From Quillaja saponaria (Eukaryota > Streptophyta > Magnoliopsida > Fabales > Quillajaceae), in the NCBI GenBank assembly GCA_029379385.1, contig CM055612.1, positions 11,098,001-11,162,000 of the forward strand: a stretch of DNA of 64,000 bases. The letters are read 5' to 3'. A program made the translations under genes and the position numbers. Below, piece by piece: positions 47,930-60,600 of this stretch (positions are counted from its first letter, which is position 1; each line of letters opens with the position of its first letter). The notes below the pieces were generated by a model, which was given only the letters and a program-made list of their open reading frames with translations, did not search any database and was not told where the DNA came from.

Positions 47930-49130
47930 AGTATTGTCCTCGCCTCTTTTGTACATTATAACATAATCCAAACCTAACAACTTAGAAAGCCATTTCTTTA
48001 ATACTATATTACACTCCTTCTACTCTAAGTCATATTTCAAGACTTGGTAATCTGTTTTAATAATAAAATGTCTTCCCAACATAAATTGTTTCCATCTGGT
48101 GATAGCATATACAATAGCTATCAATTCTTTTTCATAGGTAGATAGCCCTAGGTGCTTAGGTCTTAGTGCTTTACTCAAGAAAGCCAATGGATGCCCATGT
48201 TACAATAACACAGCACCAATGCCTACATCATTGGCATCAATCTCAATAGTGAATTGACTAGAGTAATCTGGTAGGTCAGTACAAGAGCCCTAGTCATCAT
48301 CTATTTCAATGTATAGAAAGCTCTCTCTGCTAGTTCATCCTAACTAAAATTATTTTTCCTTAACAACATAGTTAAAGGCTTCCTCACTTTGTCATAATCC
48401 TTAATGAATCCCTGTAGAAGCCAATCAGGCCTAGGAAACCTCTCAATGCTTTCACAATATTAGGTCCAGGCCATTGAGTTATAGTCTCAATTTTCTTGGG
48501 ATCAGCTACTACTCCTTCAGAGTTAATGATATGACCTAAATACTCTATTTGCTAACTTCCAAATGTACATTTGTTCATCTTAACAAAAAGCATATGAGTT
48601 CTTAAGAGCTTTAGGATTTCTTTTAAATGGTTTAAATGCTCCTCCCAAGATCTGTTGTACATTAAAATATCATTAAAAAAAAAACTAGAATAAACTTATT
48701 CAACAATTACTTGAAGACATTATTCATTAAACCTTGGAAAATGGCTAGGGCATGACCACAAACTCATATAATCCTTCATGAGCCCAAAGTGCAGTCTTAT
48801 ATATATCTTTAGCATTCATAGGAATTTAGTGATAACCACTTCAAAGATCTAACTTGAAAAAATAATTAACTCCATGGAGCTCATCCAATAACTCCTCAAT
48901 GATAGGAATAGGAAATTTATTTTTCACTGTCAATTGATTGAGCCTCCAATAATCCATACAAAACCTCCAACTGTTGTTCTTCTTCTTCATTAACACAATG
49001 GATGAGGCAAATGAATTGGTGCTAGGTCTAATGATCTTATTCTCCAACATCTCTTTCACCATGCTTTCAATCACATCTTTTTGGACAGGCCATATCTGTA
49101 TGGCTTTAGGTTCACTAGCTTAATACCCTC
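47930..49130 (-). pseudogene. Gypsy B reverse transcriptase and RNase H
   Basis: The start of reverse transcriptase is open at 48841-49074 (SSIVLMKKKNNSWRFCMDYW, then PIPIIEELLDELHGVNYFFK), with Tyr-Trp in place of Tyr-Arg. Lower coordinates continue the palm and connection in broken frames. RNase H is seen at about 47940-48250 (AFLSKALRPKHLGLSTYEKE, FIIKTDYQVLKY). Confidence 0.82.
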
Positions 49131-49559
49131 ATTAAGTTCAATTATGTGATCAAAAGACCTTCTTAGAGGTAAAGCCTTTGGTTCTTCAAAAACATCCTCA
49201 AGCTCCTTTAATAAAGACCCTAGATCAGCAGACACTGCTTTAGTTTGTTAAGTCTAAAGACCACAGTAGTGTTTCTCCTATTGTAGCTTGCTTCCGTTAT
49301 TGCATATTGCATCTCTAAACAACATAGAGAATTGATTAATAGGTAGGGACTTACTTTTCTCTTCTTTGTTCATAGACACTGACTACTATAACCCATATAA
49401 ACAAACAGTCTTGTTGTTCCACTCAAATTACATGGTCAAATGCTGAAAATTCCATTTGATGTTACCAAGAATCGCTAACCACTGTACCCCAAGAACCACT
49501 CTAAAATTTCCCAATGGCATGACCAAAAAATCAACTTGGAAGGTGGATTGTTGCATACT

Positions 49560-49793
49560 TCATTTGAGGCCTTTGCAAATTGCATAAACTCCTACCTTGC
49601 CCCTATCTACCACTACTACCTGCACTGCTTTGGTTTGGTAGCATTTTAGTCCCAACCTCTTAACTACTTCCACATTAATGAAATTATGCGTGCTCCCACT
49701 ATCAATGAGCACTAATAATGATTGTTTTTTTATTGTGCCTTTCACTTTCATAGTTTGATACTTTTTACCATTTTGGTTTTGCCTAGTCAGCAC
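49560..49793 (-). pseudogene. Gypsy B aspartic protease
   Basis: The frame reads LLVLIDSGSTHNFINVEVVK, the retropepsin active site of plant gypsy elements (RVP_2 type) with the catalytic D-S-G intact, followed by GLKCYQTK. Gag sequences would lie at 49800-51170. I see only fragments there. Confidence 0.8.
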
Positions 49794-51187
49794 CAGTTAC
49801 AGCCACCAATCATATAGCAGCTTCATTATCCTCCTTTTCTTGAGAATAATCATTCAGGTCTAAGACTTCCTCATCTCATCTACCCCTTCCTCTTCTTCAC
49901 AAGTGATAGACATGTTTACCCTGCCAATCCTGTAATTATGACCAAATGTAAACCTATCATTGCAGTAGAAGCAAAGACCTTTCTTTCTATTTTCTTCCAA
50001 CTCAGCTATGGTCATAGAGAAAGAATTCATTCTAGGATACTGCCGAGGATTTTTGGTGTATGGGGCCCTTTAAAATTGCTAGGATTATAGTTCATGTCTC
50101 TTAGTGCATTCAAGTTGGGATTTCAAAAGTTTGGTTAGATGGAACAATTGTGGAATGAAGGAATTTTCTTGGAGGTGGTGAAACTGTATTTGGATGAGGG
50201 GAGTTTCTGGTGTTCTGGAAGGATATTGGTTTTGGTATGGTTAAGGTGTACTAAACTGAGGTTTCTTGTATAATGTAGAATTTAAGAAATTCTCCTGGTT
50301 TCTAGCTAAGGCCATAGCCTGTACAAATGACTAAATCTCAACCAAACTAATACCATGCATAATTTCCTCTCTCAGTCCCCCAAATAGTGATCTAATAACA
50401 CTGCCCTAGGTATATAGCATCTATTTCTCAGGCTTTCAAAATTTTTCATTGTATTCTTCTACACGATTTTTCTTGTTTCAAGTTCTTTAATGCAATAATA
50501 AGTCTTGAGAGTATGTTACCTTGAAATCTTGCTTGCAATGCTTGCACAAATTCTTCCCACTATGGTTTCATCATGTTGCATTCCTCCAAGAATCCCTTAT
50601 ACCACTTCCAGCACCTTTTCCTCAAAGTGCATTGTTGCAATTCACACCTTTATATACTTAGGTGTTTGATTCATTTCAAAAAATTCTTGCACTTGAAAAG
50701 CCACCCTCTCAGATAATCTCCTTCAAACCTCGAAAATTCTACTTCAAGCCAGTCGTTTTAGTAAGTGGTAGTCTTTCATTCCTGCTCCTTGGTCGTCATT
50801 GATCTGAGGGTCAATTTGTTGAATGAATTCCCTTTGATGGACTGCTAGTGGATTAAGGAGTATTGACTCTTGATTCCTTTCAAAATTCGGCCCTAACTGT
50901 AACTCTGAAATCGATACTTAAAGTGATGCCAAAGCTACCCTGACAAATTGAAGTTTGGCATCTAAATTCCTTTCCTGCTCCATGACCATCAGTAACTTCG
51001 TATCCATATTCACCTAAGCCTCCACCGAAGATGATTTCACCCCTTGAATCGACACATCAATGCCTAGGAATCTTTCATCCATGGTTTCCATCTTGGATTC
51101 CATCACCACCAATCTCTAGGTCAATGACCATTGCATACCATTGCATTGATGTTCACCATTTATGCCAAGAACAAGCTTTGATACCAA

Positions 51188-51801
51188 TGTTAAATCTCAA
51201 ACCAGAAAATGAATTGCAGCTATAGCAACCAAGCAAAGAGGAAATAGAAAGTAGGGAAAGACAGAGAAAAGAGTGAATCCTAACCACTCTAAACAAACCA
51301 ACGAGTCACACATTAAGCATAGCAATTATATCAATATCAAACGATTAATCTAATTTTTATTCAACCTTATAAAATTGCTTCTTTTTTATTTATTTAAACG
51401 TTAAAGATAAGTAAAAACTTATTGTTCTTCAGTTTACAAATATCCAAATTTTGATGCCTAATACCCCATAAATAGTTCGAACTGTATCGGAACAATAATC
51501 AATTTTAGCCCGAATGGTTTAGAGATTCAGAATTTCATTCGTATGTTCCACACCAATTACAACAATCAGAAAAGCATTTAATCAAAACCCTTTTCTATTA
51601 CAACAACCTAACGGATTGTTCAACAAACTAACCAGCTAGGATAACAAACTCCAGGTCAACACCTAGTCAGCAACTTCTAGCTGTCTGATACTTATTGAAA
51701 TGATGCGTTTGGGTTAAATGAGTTATACAGGTTTTCTTGCTGTGGGTAGAATTATAAGCCCAGTTTCTCCTTCAGGACCATTTCTTAATTCTATTGACAA
51801 T
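51188..51801 (-). repeat. Gypsy B 5' LTR with an extra block of about 250 bp
   Basis: It matches 46038-46420 except for about 51272-51524. The extra block starts near GAATCCTAACCACTC and ends near GGTTTAGAGATTC, which look like imperfect inverted ends, so it may be a MITE. Alternatively the other LTR lost it. Confidence 0.75.
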
Positions 51802-51806
51802 AGTTG

Positions 51807-51970
51807 TTAGGCTCTAAGATAGGCTATAAGAGAAGGTTAAATTGAAGATTAAGCTTGTAACAGATTCATTCATTAATTGAGAATTGTATTTTCAGTTTAT
51901 CTTTCAGTTTTCTCTCTTTTTCTTACTGTTGGGGTACTGGGAAAGTGAGTATGTTGCTTTCTTCGTAACA
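51807..51970 (+). repeat. Gypsy A 3' LTR, second half
   Basis: It begins TGTTAGGCTC, aligns with the second half of the 5' LTR (AAGCTTGTAACAGATTCATT, then the CTTTCT box) and ends TTCGTAACA before TATTG. Confidence 0.85.
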
Positions 51971-51975
51971 TATTG

Positions 51976-52290
51976 TTATTAACCATGAGTTTCAGATTTT
52001 CATATCTTGCCAATTAACAAGTCTTTGGATAAAATTTCGATTCTATAAATAGTAGAATTTGTAACATGAAGGATCATCGACCATCAGTCCCTTCTCACTA
52101 CCCTACTCATGTAAAAAGGTTGTTTGATGCTCTTTTTGTCAGTTTTCTTGTCCTTATTTGTAGAGGGTTACTGCTTCTTCTCCAATTGGTTTTCTAAACA
52201 TTGGAAGTTAAGATTTTGAGGAATCGACCCTGTTCCTTCCAATGTTTCCCGCACAAGATGACTAGTTTCACCACCAACATTGTTTCAGTT
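51976..52290. other. Spacer, nothing recognised
   Basis: AT-rich sequence between gypsy A and the foldback element, without a feature I can support. Confidence 0.45.
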
Positions 52291-52299
52291 TCAAATATT

Positions 52300-53558
52300 G
52301 GAAAAAAACCATATAATGGACCAAGTTTTAAAACATATTTTTAAAATGGACCATTTTCAAAACTAATATTGAAAATGGACCAAATTTGCCATGTCACCGC
52401 CACGTCATCCAGCCACACTAGAAAAAAAAATGAATAGTAACTTCGTGGGTTGGACTCACGAAGTTACTATTTACCTTTTTTTTTTTGGGTATTTCGTTAT
52501 AATTTTGTTTAAATAGGGAAAAAAAATTATTATTATTTTTTTACGTAAGAATTTTTTTTATCATTTTTCAAAAATTAAAAATATGTGAATATTTTTTTTT
52601 TTTGTATTTTTTATTTATCTTGAAAAAATTTACCCCTAAAATTACAACCATAAAAAAATAAAAATGAATACTAACTTCATGATCCCAATACATGACGTTA
52701 TTGTTGTTTGTTTTGTAATATTTTTTTAGTCGATTAAAAATTTTATCATGTTTCAGAAAAAAAAAAAAAAACACATAAACAGTGAGCTCAACACACCAAG
52801 TTATTATTTTTTTTTTTATTTTATTTTCTCCCTTTTATTTATTTAATCTATATATTTAGTAAGACAATACATATTTTTATTTTTATTTTTTTGAATTTCT
52901 CCCTTGTATTAATTTTTTTTTTTTAGACTTCTATTGTATTTTATTTTTCATTATTAATTTATCCATTATTGTCTTACTAAATATATAGATTAAATAGAGA
53001 AAATAAAATAAAAATAAGAATAATAACTTCGTGTGTTGGGCTCACTGTTTATGTAATTTTTTTTTTTTCTAAAACATAGTAAAACTTTTAAATCGACTAA
53101 AAAAAAATTACAAAACAAACAACAGTAACGTCGTGTATTAGGATCATGAAGTTAGTGTTCATTTTTATTTTTTTATGGTTGTAATTTTGGGGTAAATTTT
53201 TTTAAGATAAATAAAAAATACAAAAAAAAAATATTCATATATTTTTAATTTTTGAAAAATGATAAAAAAAAATTCTTACGTAAAAAATAATAATAATTTT
53301 TTTTCCTAGTTAAACAAAATTATAACGAAATATCAAAAAAAAAAAAAGGGTAAACAGTAACTTCGTGAGTCTAACCCACGAAGTTACTGTTCACTTTTTT
53401 TTTTTTTCTTCTGGTGTGTCTGGTGTGTCTGGTGTGGCTGATGTGGCTGGATGACGTGGCGGTGACATGACAAATTTGGTCCATTTTCAATATTAGTTTT
53501 GAAAATGGTCCATTTTAAAAATATGTTTTAAAACTTGGTCCATTATATGGTTTTTTCC
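52300..53558. mobile_element. Foldback MULE (Mutator-like) element, 1.26 kb
   Basis: It begins GGAAAAAAACCATATAATGG and ends with the inverse. The two halves are inverted copies of each other over almost the entire length (arms of about 600 bp). The target duplication TCAAATATT is perfect and 9 bp long (52291-52299 and 53559-53567), diagnostic of Mutator-type transposition. Each arm carries a further perfect hairpin around ACTTCGTG/CACGAAGT (52433-52471 and 53353-53391). The right arm has a short GGTGTGTCT tandem run near 53410-53450. No coding capacity. Confidence 0.88.
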
Positions 53559-53567
53559 TCAAATATT

Positions 53568-54571
53568 TTCCTTGATGTATCAGCAGTTTGCATGGTTAGA
53601 GTCTTGGTGCCTAGAATCATATATTTGGGTGTTTAAACTTTTAAGATGTTGTCATGTAATGCAATAGTAATTAATAGCTTATGGCTGTTGGATTACTATT
53701 TGTTTATTACCACTAGAACTGTGCCTGTATTTTGTGTGTGCCTCTATTTTGTGTTTTTCTGTCTAGACCAGATTCCATCATTATATGTAGAACAAGAATA
53801 AAAAAGTATTGGGTTTTTATTTATTTATTTTGTATATTCAAGTTCAAAGTTAATAGCATCTCATTTCCCTATAGCCATTGGATTTGAAGTTCAAATCTCA
53901 TATCTGCCGTAATTAAATTCAGACTTGACTTCTTTTTCAATCTCCTTTCATTGGCTGTAAGACTTGATTGTGTTCCAGATGCAGTTAGTGTCATCTACTT
54001 GTACTTCTCTTTTTTGTCTGGGGGGTGTTACAACACAGCTCGGTTGTGGATGCCAGTGTAAGAAGCTCTACTTATTCCAACTAAAGCACTCTTACTCAAA
54101 CCAAAGATAAACCATATGAAATTCTTTTGGTCTCTGATTTCAAACTTGGTTTAAGTATCAATGTATTACTTGCCATGTGAAATTCTTAGTACCTACATAC
54201 AGGTATCAATGTATTACTTACCTGCCATGCCATCCTTGACATACAGATTTATAATGAAAGGTATAAATTATCATTTATAATGGAAACTGTAAGGAATACG
54301 AATTCGTATTGCACATTCAGACTTCAGCCAAGTTCAGAAAACTTATTCTAAATGTGATATTATTCTGTCCAGGGACATTCAGAGAAAGAATAAAATGGGG
54401 AGACTGATCATTCTCACAACTGGAAAGATCAACATTTAGAGTTCTAGCAACAATCAGTTACTGCCATACTGAAAAGGCTGGCAAATGAATGTGAAAAATA
54501 AATGACTCCACTGCTACTATTACAACACAAACAGCAGTTAAGCTTGTTAGTCTGAGGACCCTAAACATCAG
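53568..54571. other. Intergenic, 3' of the minus-strand gene
   Basis: No gene, RNA or clear repeat recognised. Confidence 0.45.
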
Positions 54572-54577
54572 TTTATT
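54572..54577 (-). terminator. Candidate polyadenylation signal of the minus-strand gene
   Basis: AATAAA on the minus strand about 65 bases after the stop codon at 54640-54642. It supports the terminal exon. Confidence 0.4.
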
Positions 54578-54639
54578 TTCTTTTTTAAATGCACATGAAA
54601 ATTATTGAGGCCAATACATTAAAAAGGGTCTTAATAACA

Positions 54640-57600
54640 TCAGAAACATGTTACATTGCCAGATGACAGAAAATTGCAAGTTGAATAAATGGAAGCTGCA
54701 GCTGCCCTCACAGCTAACTCCTTCTCTGAGCTATCTGCTGCTTGTGCTCTGCAAAACAAATTAAACTATAAAATTGTAATAGGAATCTAATATTCTGAAA
54801 GTTAGCTAACAATACGGGATCCAGCAATAGGATCAAGCTGAAGATCGTGGCCAAACCTTGGACAGAATAACAATAAAAATGAAAAAGAATAAATATAGGG
54901 ACCAGCAGTCAGTATTCCTGCCATTTAAGTCATCCGGAGACAATATAATAGAGGGAAACTTACTGATAAGGACAGGATTTGAGGGCATTTTTCACTTAAG
55001 GACAATATATTCAATACCACTTGTTTTATCACATGTAAATCATGGCTATTGTCCTTAAGAGAAATAATTTCCTTCAAATCTGTCCTTATCAGTAAGTATC
55101 CCAAAATAAACTACTTTTATGTTATAGTTAAGATAAAAGGCACAGTAAAGAGTCAGGAGTATGACCAACTGGCAGAATTACTGAAAATTTAGTCATTTGA
55201 TGGCAAAAGATATTCCAATATCTTCAATACCATGGCAAAATGATATTAAAAACATTTTGAAGGATACCAACTTACTTTTGCAAGGTAGGCTCATCACTAT
55301 TGTTGTACTAAATTAGACACTAAACTGGATTCTGGTTGAGTTTTCAACATTTCTTCTAAATGGAAGTACCACAATATCCTCTGAGAAACACATATAACAT
55401 ATTTACTAGAACCTGATCAATTCATGTATATATTCTTAAGTCATCATCTATTTTTTTCAGGCCAAAGTCATCATCTATTTGAATACAACATCAATAAAAT
55501 TAATTACTCCCTCATTCACATCAGAAGAAAATCAGTTTAAGGAATTCTATTTCTTAATTTTATTATAAAATGGTTACTGTTAAGATATAATATTAATTTA
55601 TTGTGTAGTTCCCACATTGTTTAGATGTAGGAAGTCTATGTTTTATTATTTACTATAAATAAAGCTTATGGGTATAGGTTTTGAGATATCAATCAAGCTG
55701 GCAATCTTTTTCCTTATTCTATTTTATTTAACATGGCATCAAAGCTGGGTTCAAAACTCAAGCCTAATCTTGACCTGATTTCCAAAACCCTAATCATCTC
55801 TTTCTTTCTCTAGCCGCCAAATGAAGAAAAAAAAAACAAAAGAGCTTTGCATCCAACCATCATTAAGCCTAGTTATTTCCTCCATTCAAGCCTAATTATT
55901 TTCTCTTTTCAATCCTAATTACTCCCACTTTTTAAAATCCCTTTTGTCTAAAAGATGGCTCAACCCTTTTCTTTTCAAGCCACTTTTATTTTAGGTTTTG
56001 ATAGGTCAAAAAGTTTGACGATTCAACAGTACCTTCGTGAAATTTCACGCTGTATCTCTTTCCAAAAGTGCTCTTTTTATTTTATCAAAAAATCCTATTA
56101 TGCCTCTTTCTAACAGTGTTTTTTTATTTTTTCAAGAAATCTAGTTATGCCTCTTTCCAGCCAACATGAGTATTGTTCGTGGGTACCAGTACGTTCATCA
56201 AACAGATTGAAGTTTAGCCTATTGTTCTTAGGTTGTTGTAAGTAAAGGGTTGTGTTAAAATTGAAAATTAGGTTTATTTGTACAAAATTAAGCATTAAAT
56301 GTTCATCTTAGAAGAGAATGTTAGAAATATAATATTATTGTATTATGTAATCCCACATTGTTTAGATGTAGAAGTCTATGATTTATTATATACTATAAAT
56401 AAAGCCTATGAGTGTAAACTTTAAGTTATCAATCAAACCCATAATCCTTTTTTTTATTCTATTTTATTTAACAATTACTTTACAATTTTATCCACATACA
56501 ATTTCTTTGAGTTAGCGTTTAAGAATGTTAAAAGTAAAGTTCAATTTAATCGAAAGTATAAATGAAATAGATGATGTTTCAATCTTTTCACATTATCAGG
56601 CAACCCTGAAGTACAAACAAAAATAAGATTCGAAAGATACTAATCTTTTGACATTCAGTTTGAAAATAAGCCAGTACTAAAAATTATATTAATAACTTTG
56701 AAAAGATACTCAAATTCAATACATGATCAATGATAAGTTTGTGAACTAGACTTACTGTAAGCACTACTAACATAAGTGATTAATTTATCAAAATTATGAA
56801 TAAATTTTTCTTATTTAATTCATAACAAAATCAAGAACAAAATGAATGTGTAAGTTTTTCATTTCTCTAATTGTAGTGTAAAAGAAAATTAGACTAATAA
56901 AGAAAACAACAAACCTAGCAATGTCATTTTCAATAATAAAAAAATTCCATGTATCTCAACTAGAGCAAGAATCCATTGAGTCTTTTCACAGAATTGCTTT
57001 TTTCTATGAAAGCTTAAGGAAAATAAAATAACTAAACATACAAAGAAAAAGTTTTAAGAACAGAAGTAGCAAACTACAAAAATGTAAAGGAAATGCAGGT
57101 AAATCAAAAGGTTCAAAACATACATCTAACATAGAATACAATGGAACTTGGAAACACTCAAACACCAGCTAGATACAATGCAAAACTTCGATTATTTTAC
57201 TTAGGATGGACTCCTGAATGCAAAACCACTTTGGATGTAAAAAGTTAAATTCTATGAATAATGCAATGTAAACATAGTGATCACTTTTTTATTTTTGAAC
57301 AATGGAAAATAAATAATTTGTGTTAAGTTTGCAGGAAACATATTGAAGGTTGCATGAACTTATGTAACATCTTAACATGGCACTAACTGCTAAATACAAC
57401 TTATATAATAACCAAAGTTATCCTCTCAAATGTCTTTCTTTTTTATATGATTGTGCATTCTCATTCAACTGAATGCCGTTATTAAACCTCATTACATCAG
57501 TGGAGATATCTTTGCTCAGTTCCATATTCACTGTTTAAAGGAGTCAAAGAATGTATACTATAGCCATTTTGAGTAAGCAATCTACTATTAAAAATTTAAA

Positions 57601-60600
57601 CTACTTGCATTTAAACTAGGGAGCATCAGTACCTATACTAATACAGGTATTCAGGTACAAGGGTATGGCATCTTGAAAATTTAGGTGAAATGTTGAATTG
57701 AATAATTAAAATCTCAAAATAAAAGAAACAGAAGTGTCCATCAACATAGCTCATTGATTCCAAATCAAATAAAAGAAACCTAGCAATTAACTTTACGTAA
57801 AAGAATCATCAAGATGAAAATAAAATGACCTTTATAAGCCCAAACCATAACAATGAGATTCATTATCCTAAAATTAAAATTGAAACCAAAGGAAAAGAAA
57901 GCTTGTATTTATTATTAAAACCTTCTATGTTCTGTAAAAATGAGGTTTTTGCAAACAAGTTCCTACCAAGACAAGAGGAGGAAAAAAAGGTGTCTTGCAT
58001 GATGGTAGTTACTTTCTAGAAGTACTAGTGCTTCCTAGCTTTTGAAACAGCTAAAATATTATAACTCACTTAACTAGAGGAATGAGGATTCACGCCAGCT
58101 TCTCTCATTTTCCTTACTTCTATATGCAGACCAAAAATAAAAGTAACTACATAACTAATACTTCGAGTTTTTTTTAATTTCCTTCCTCATATACTAGCAC
58201 AGTAGGCGAATAGGACTTATATATATATAGGTCATTGCCTAGTGAAACAATAACTCCTCCAAGTTAAATTATCAAACCAAATGCAAGTTTACACTTATAG
58301 AGCTCATTTGGCACATCGTATAGGATTGTATAATATAAGATTATATAATATATTCGGCTGTATAGTTTTTATGTTATACTTTTGTCTTATCTTTTTCCTA
58401 CCCACTATATAGCTTTATACTATGAGACATAATATAAAAAAGGGTCAAGAGTATAAGTCTATAATACTACTGCTAAACATTGTACAAGAGCCAACTGGAT
58501 AGTCTAATATTTTCATATTATTTTTATAAGATGTGCCAAAAGAGCCCAGTATTATTTAGGAGCCCGCTTCGTGCACATGTTGAAGGACATGATCACATCC
58601 GACCCAAAGAACTTGTTTCGCTAGAAGAACCAACTCAATAATCGACTCTAATATGTATATCTCATGAAATCATTGTTATTGTAATTGCAAATTATGATGA
58701 ATGCATTGAGCACTGTGGCATATGTAAACATAAGTATTGGGTTGATATCAGCAGCAACTATGAGAACAATATTAAGTGAGTAATAGATCTACCTGGAATC
58801 ATCTACTGATGTTGCCTGCTGTTGCAAACCATAAGCTGTATTCCAATGGACATGTTGCAGGCCCTGGTCACATTGCAGCTGCTTTTCTTTTACTTGGTTC
58901 AACCAACTTTCCTGAAATTAATAAGCAGAAAATCAATTTGTTCTTCTTCTTATTTCTTCTTTTTTTTCTTTTTTTTTTTTTTTTTGACAAGTAAAGAATG
59001 ACTGGAAATTAGTCTTTAAAAGGAAAGAAGCTAAAAAAGGTATCAGGTTTATAACTAATAATGCAGGGATATCTCGATAAAGAAAAGAAAGAAAATAAAC
59101 TCTTCTCAATAATTGCTAATTATCCAGGCAACTTGGTGTCCACCTCCACAGAGATTCCTCTACACCAGAAACATATCAAGGGTCCACATTCTCAGGTATT
59201 AATGGCAAGGGTTAAACCATACATCCTAAGTCTGGCAACAGAACACATGCACCATTCGTATAGCATTATTCTGTAAATTTGCTTCCCCTGTGCAGCTGCT
59301 AAATCGGTATGCATACACAGGTTAACACCCTGTTGATGCATTGTTTTACTGAAATGTTACTTATCAAAGAGAAATATTCAGGAGTGATTCTCAGACCATG
59401 AATAAAAGAGTTCTATATCTTTTACTTTACTCACAAGTTGCTTTTCTTCTTCAGAAAGCGATCTTTCCATCTGATCGAACAATTCACTCCATCTTGTTTG
59501 ATGCATGTCTACAATAGTGTTGTTGGAAAGTCCAAAAGAGCTTTTCATGACATAGGGATCATTTTCCTGATTAGATAAGAATTCTTTCGATATAAGGAAA
59601 GGCAACTCAGTAGTAATTACAGCTCGAACTCTCCTCTTGCTGCGTCTCAAAGCTGTAATTACAGAACAGAGTACAATAAAACAGGCGTAAGTATATAGTC
59701 CACTCTCTACAAACTGGAAAAATGACATGCAATTATAATAAGGCATTACTCGAAAGACGCCCTTTAATGTCCTGGTGAAGAATCTCCAACCATTGAGAAG
59801 CAACAGTAGCAGCTGAAAAACATAAGAACATTCATATTAGGTGAGGAATTCTTTTTCTTTTTCTTCTTTTTTTTCCGCTGTTGTATAGGTCATTTGTGTT
59901 GCCGAAAAGGCTTTGGCAATATACAACCTATCTCTAGTCCTACTAAGTATTACAGAATAATTTCTATCTACTTCATCTCCAAAGCAAAACACTAAAATGC
60001 AATTACTTAAAAAAAAAAAAAATTTTGTTCTGGTGGCCAAACCCAAACTATAGCTAATTGCTAGCTTCCCAAGAAATGGACTTATATCCTTTCTTTCTAA
60101 ATTATAAGATTAATTTGTGGAGACAGAGCATGTAGAATGTAAAAAACAACTGAAACAACAACAAAACATAAGCAGAAGAAAATAAACTACTAGCCTTTCA
60201 CAGAAAGGGATGAAATGCTGGTAAAATTTGATGATTCTTCATTGGACAAAGTGCTAGAATTCTCAGATGCCTTTATTGAAGATGACAATCTCAGTGCTAA
60301 AATATCATTCTCAGTGACATGGGTAGAGATTGTTGCACAACTTTTAAGCTTAGCTCTCTCTACCATGCATGAGTCACTATCTCCACCTTGATCCTCAAAA
60401 CTCCAAGGAGAATTACTAACTAGTGAAGGGTAACCTTTTGTCTGCTTGTTCCCAGAATAGGTATTACAAGTCTCTTCCTCATCAGAAGAGGGTAACTCAT
60501 TTATCCCAACAACATCCAAATATTCTAAGTGCTTCTTTTCACTAGTGCCCATAGTTCCACTGGTTAGATGATTTGCATTCTTGCTTCCAGTATTGTCATT

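Larger units (their letters stand above)
46038..51801 (-). mobile_element. Gypsy B: Ty3/gypsy (probable chromovirus) element inserted in the gypsy A LTR
   Basis: LTRs lie at 46038-46420 (its 3' LTR) and 51188-51801 (its 5' LTR). In plus orientation both begin TGTTAAATCTCAAAC and end in CA. The target duplication is ATTGT at 46033-46037 and ATAGT at 51802-51806, one mismatch. The primer site TGGTATCAAAGC lies on the minus strand at 51175-51186. Minus-strand order is protease, reverse transcriptase, RNase H, integrase, then a chromodomain-like tail. All frames are broken. Confidence 0.88.
40860..51970 (+). mobile_element. Gypsy A: Ty3/gypsy LTR retrotransposon, 3' LTR split by gypsy B
   Basis: The 5' LTR at 40860-41168 (309 bp, TGTTACATG...) pairs with a 3' LTR in two halves, 45882-46037 and 51807-51970. 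A perfect 5-bp duplication TATTG flanks the whole (40855-40859 and 51971-51975). Inner order is gag, protease, reverse transcriptase, RNase H, integrase, the Ty3/gypsy order, on the plus strand. The primer site is worn (TAGCATCAGAGC at 41171-41182, two mismatches to the Met-initiator type). Coding parts have many stops. Confidence 0.9.
54749..58792 (-). other. Intron 6 (4.0 kb) of the minus-strand gene
   Basis: Bounded by CAG|GTAGAT at the 5' side (58793/58792) and TTTTGCAG at the 3' side (54749). It contains a TRIM element and two MITE-like inverted repeats listed separately, and is otherwise plain AT-rich sequence. Transposon gain explains part of its size. Confidence 0.75.

Noticed and set aside
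59378..59434. Ending the minus-strand gene at the stop at 59378-59380
   Set aside because: Using the GTGAGT donor at 59434 instead joins EEEKQL to ESWLNQVKEKQL in frame and leads to a further well-formed exon with its own stop and polyadenylation signal. The read-through residues look like intron.
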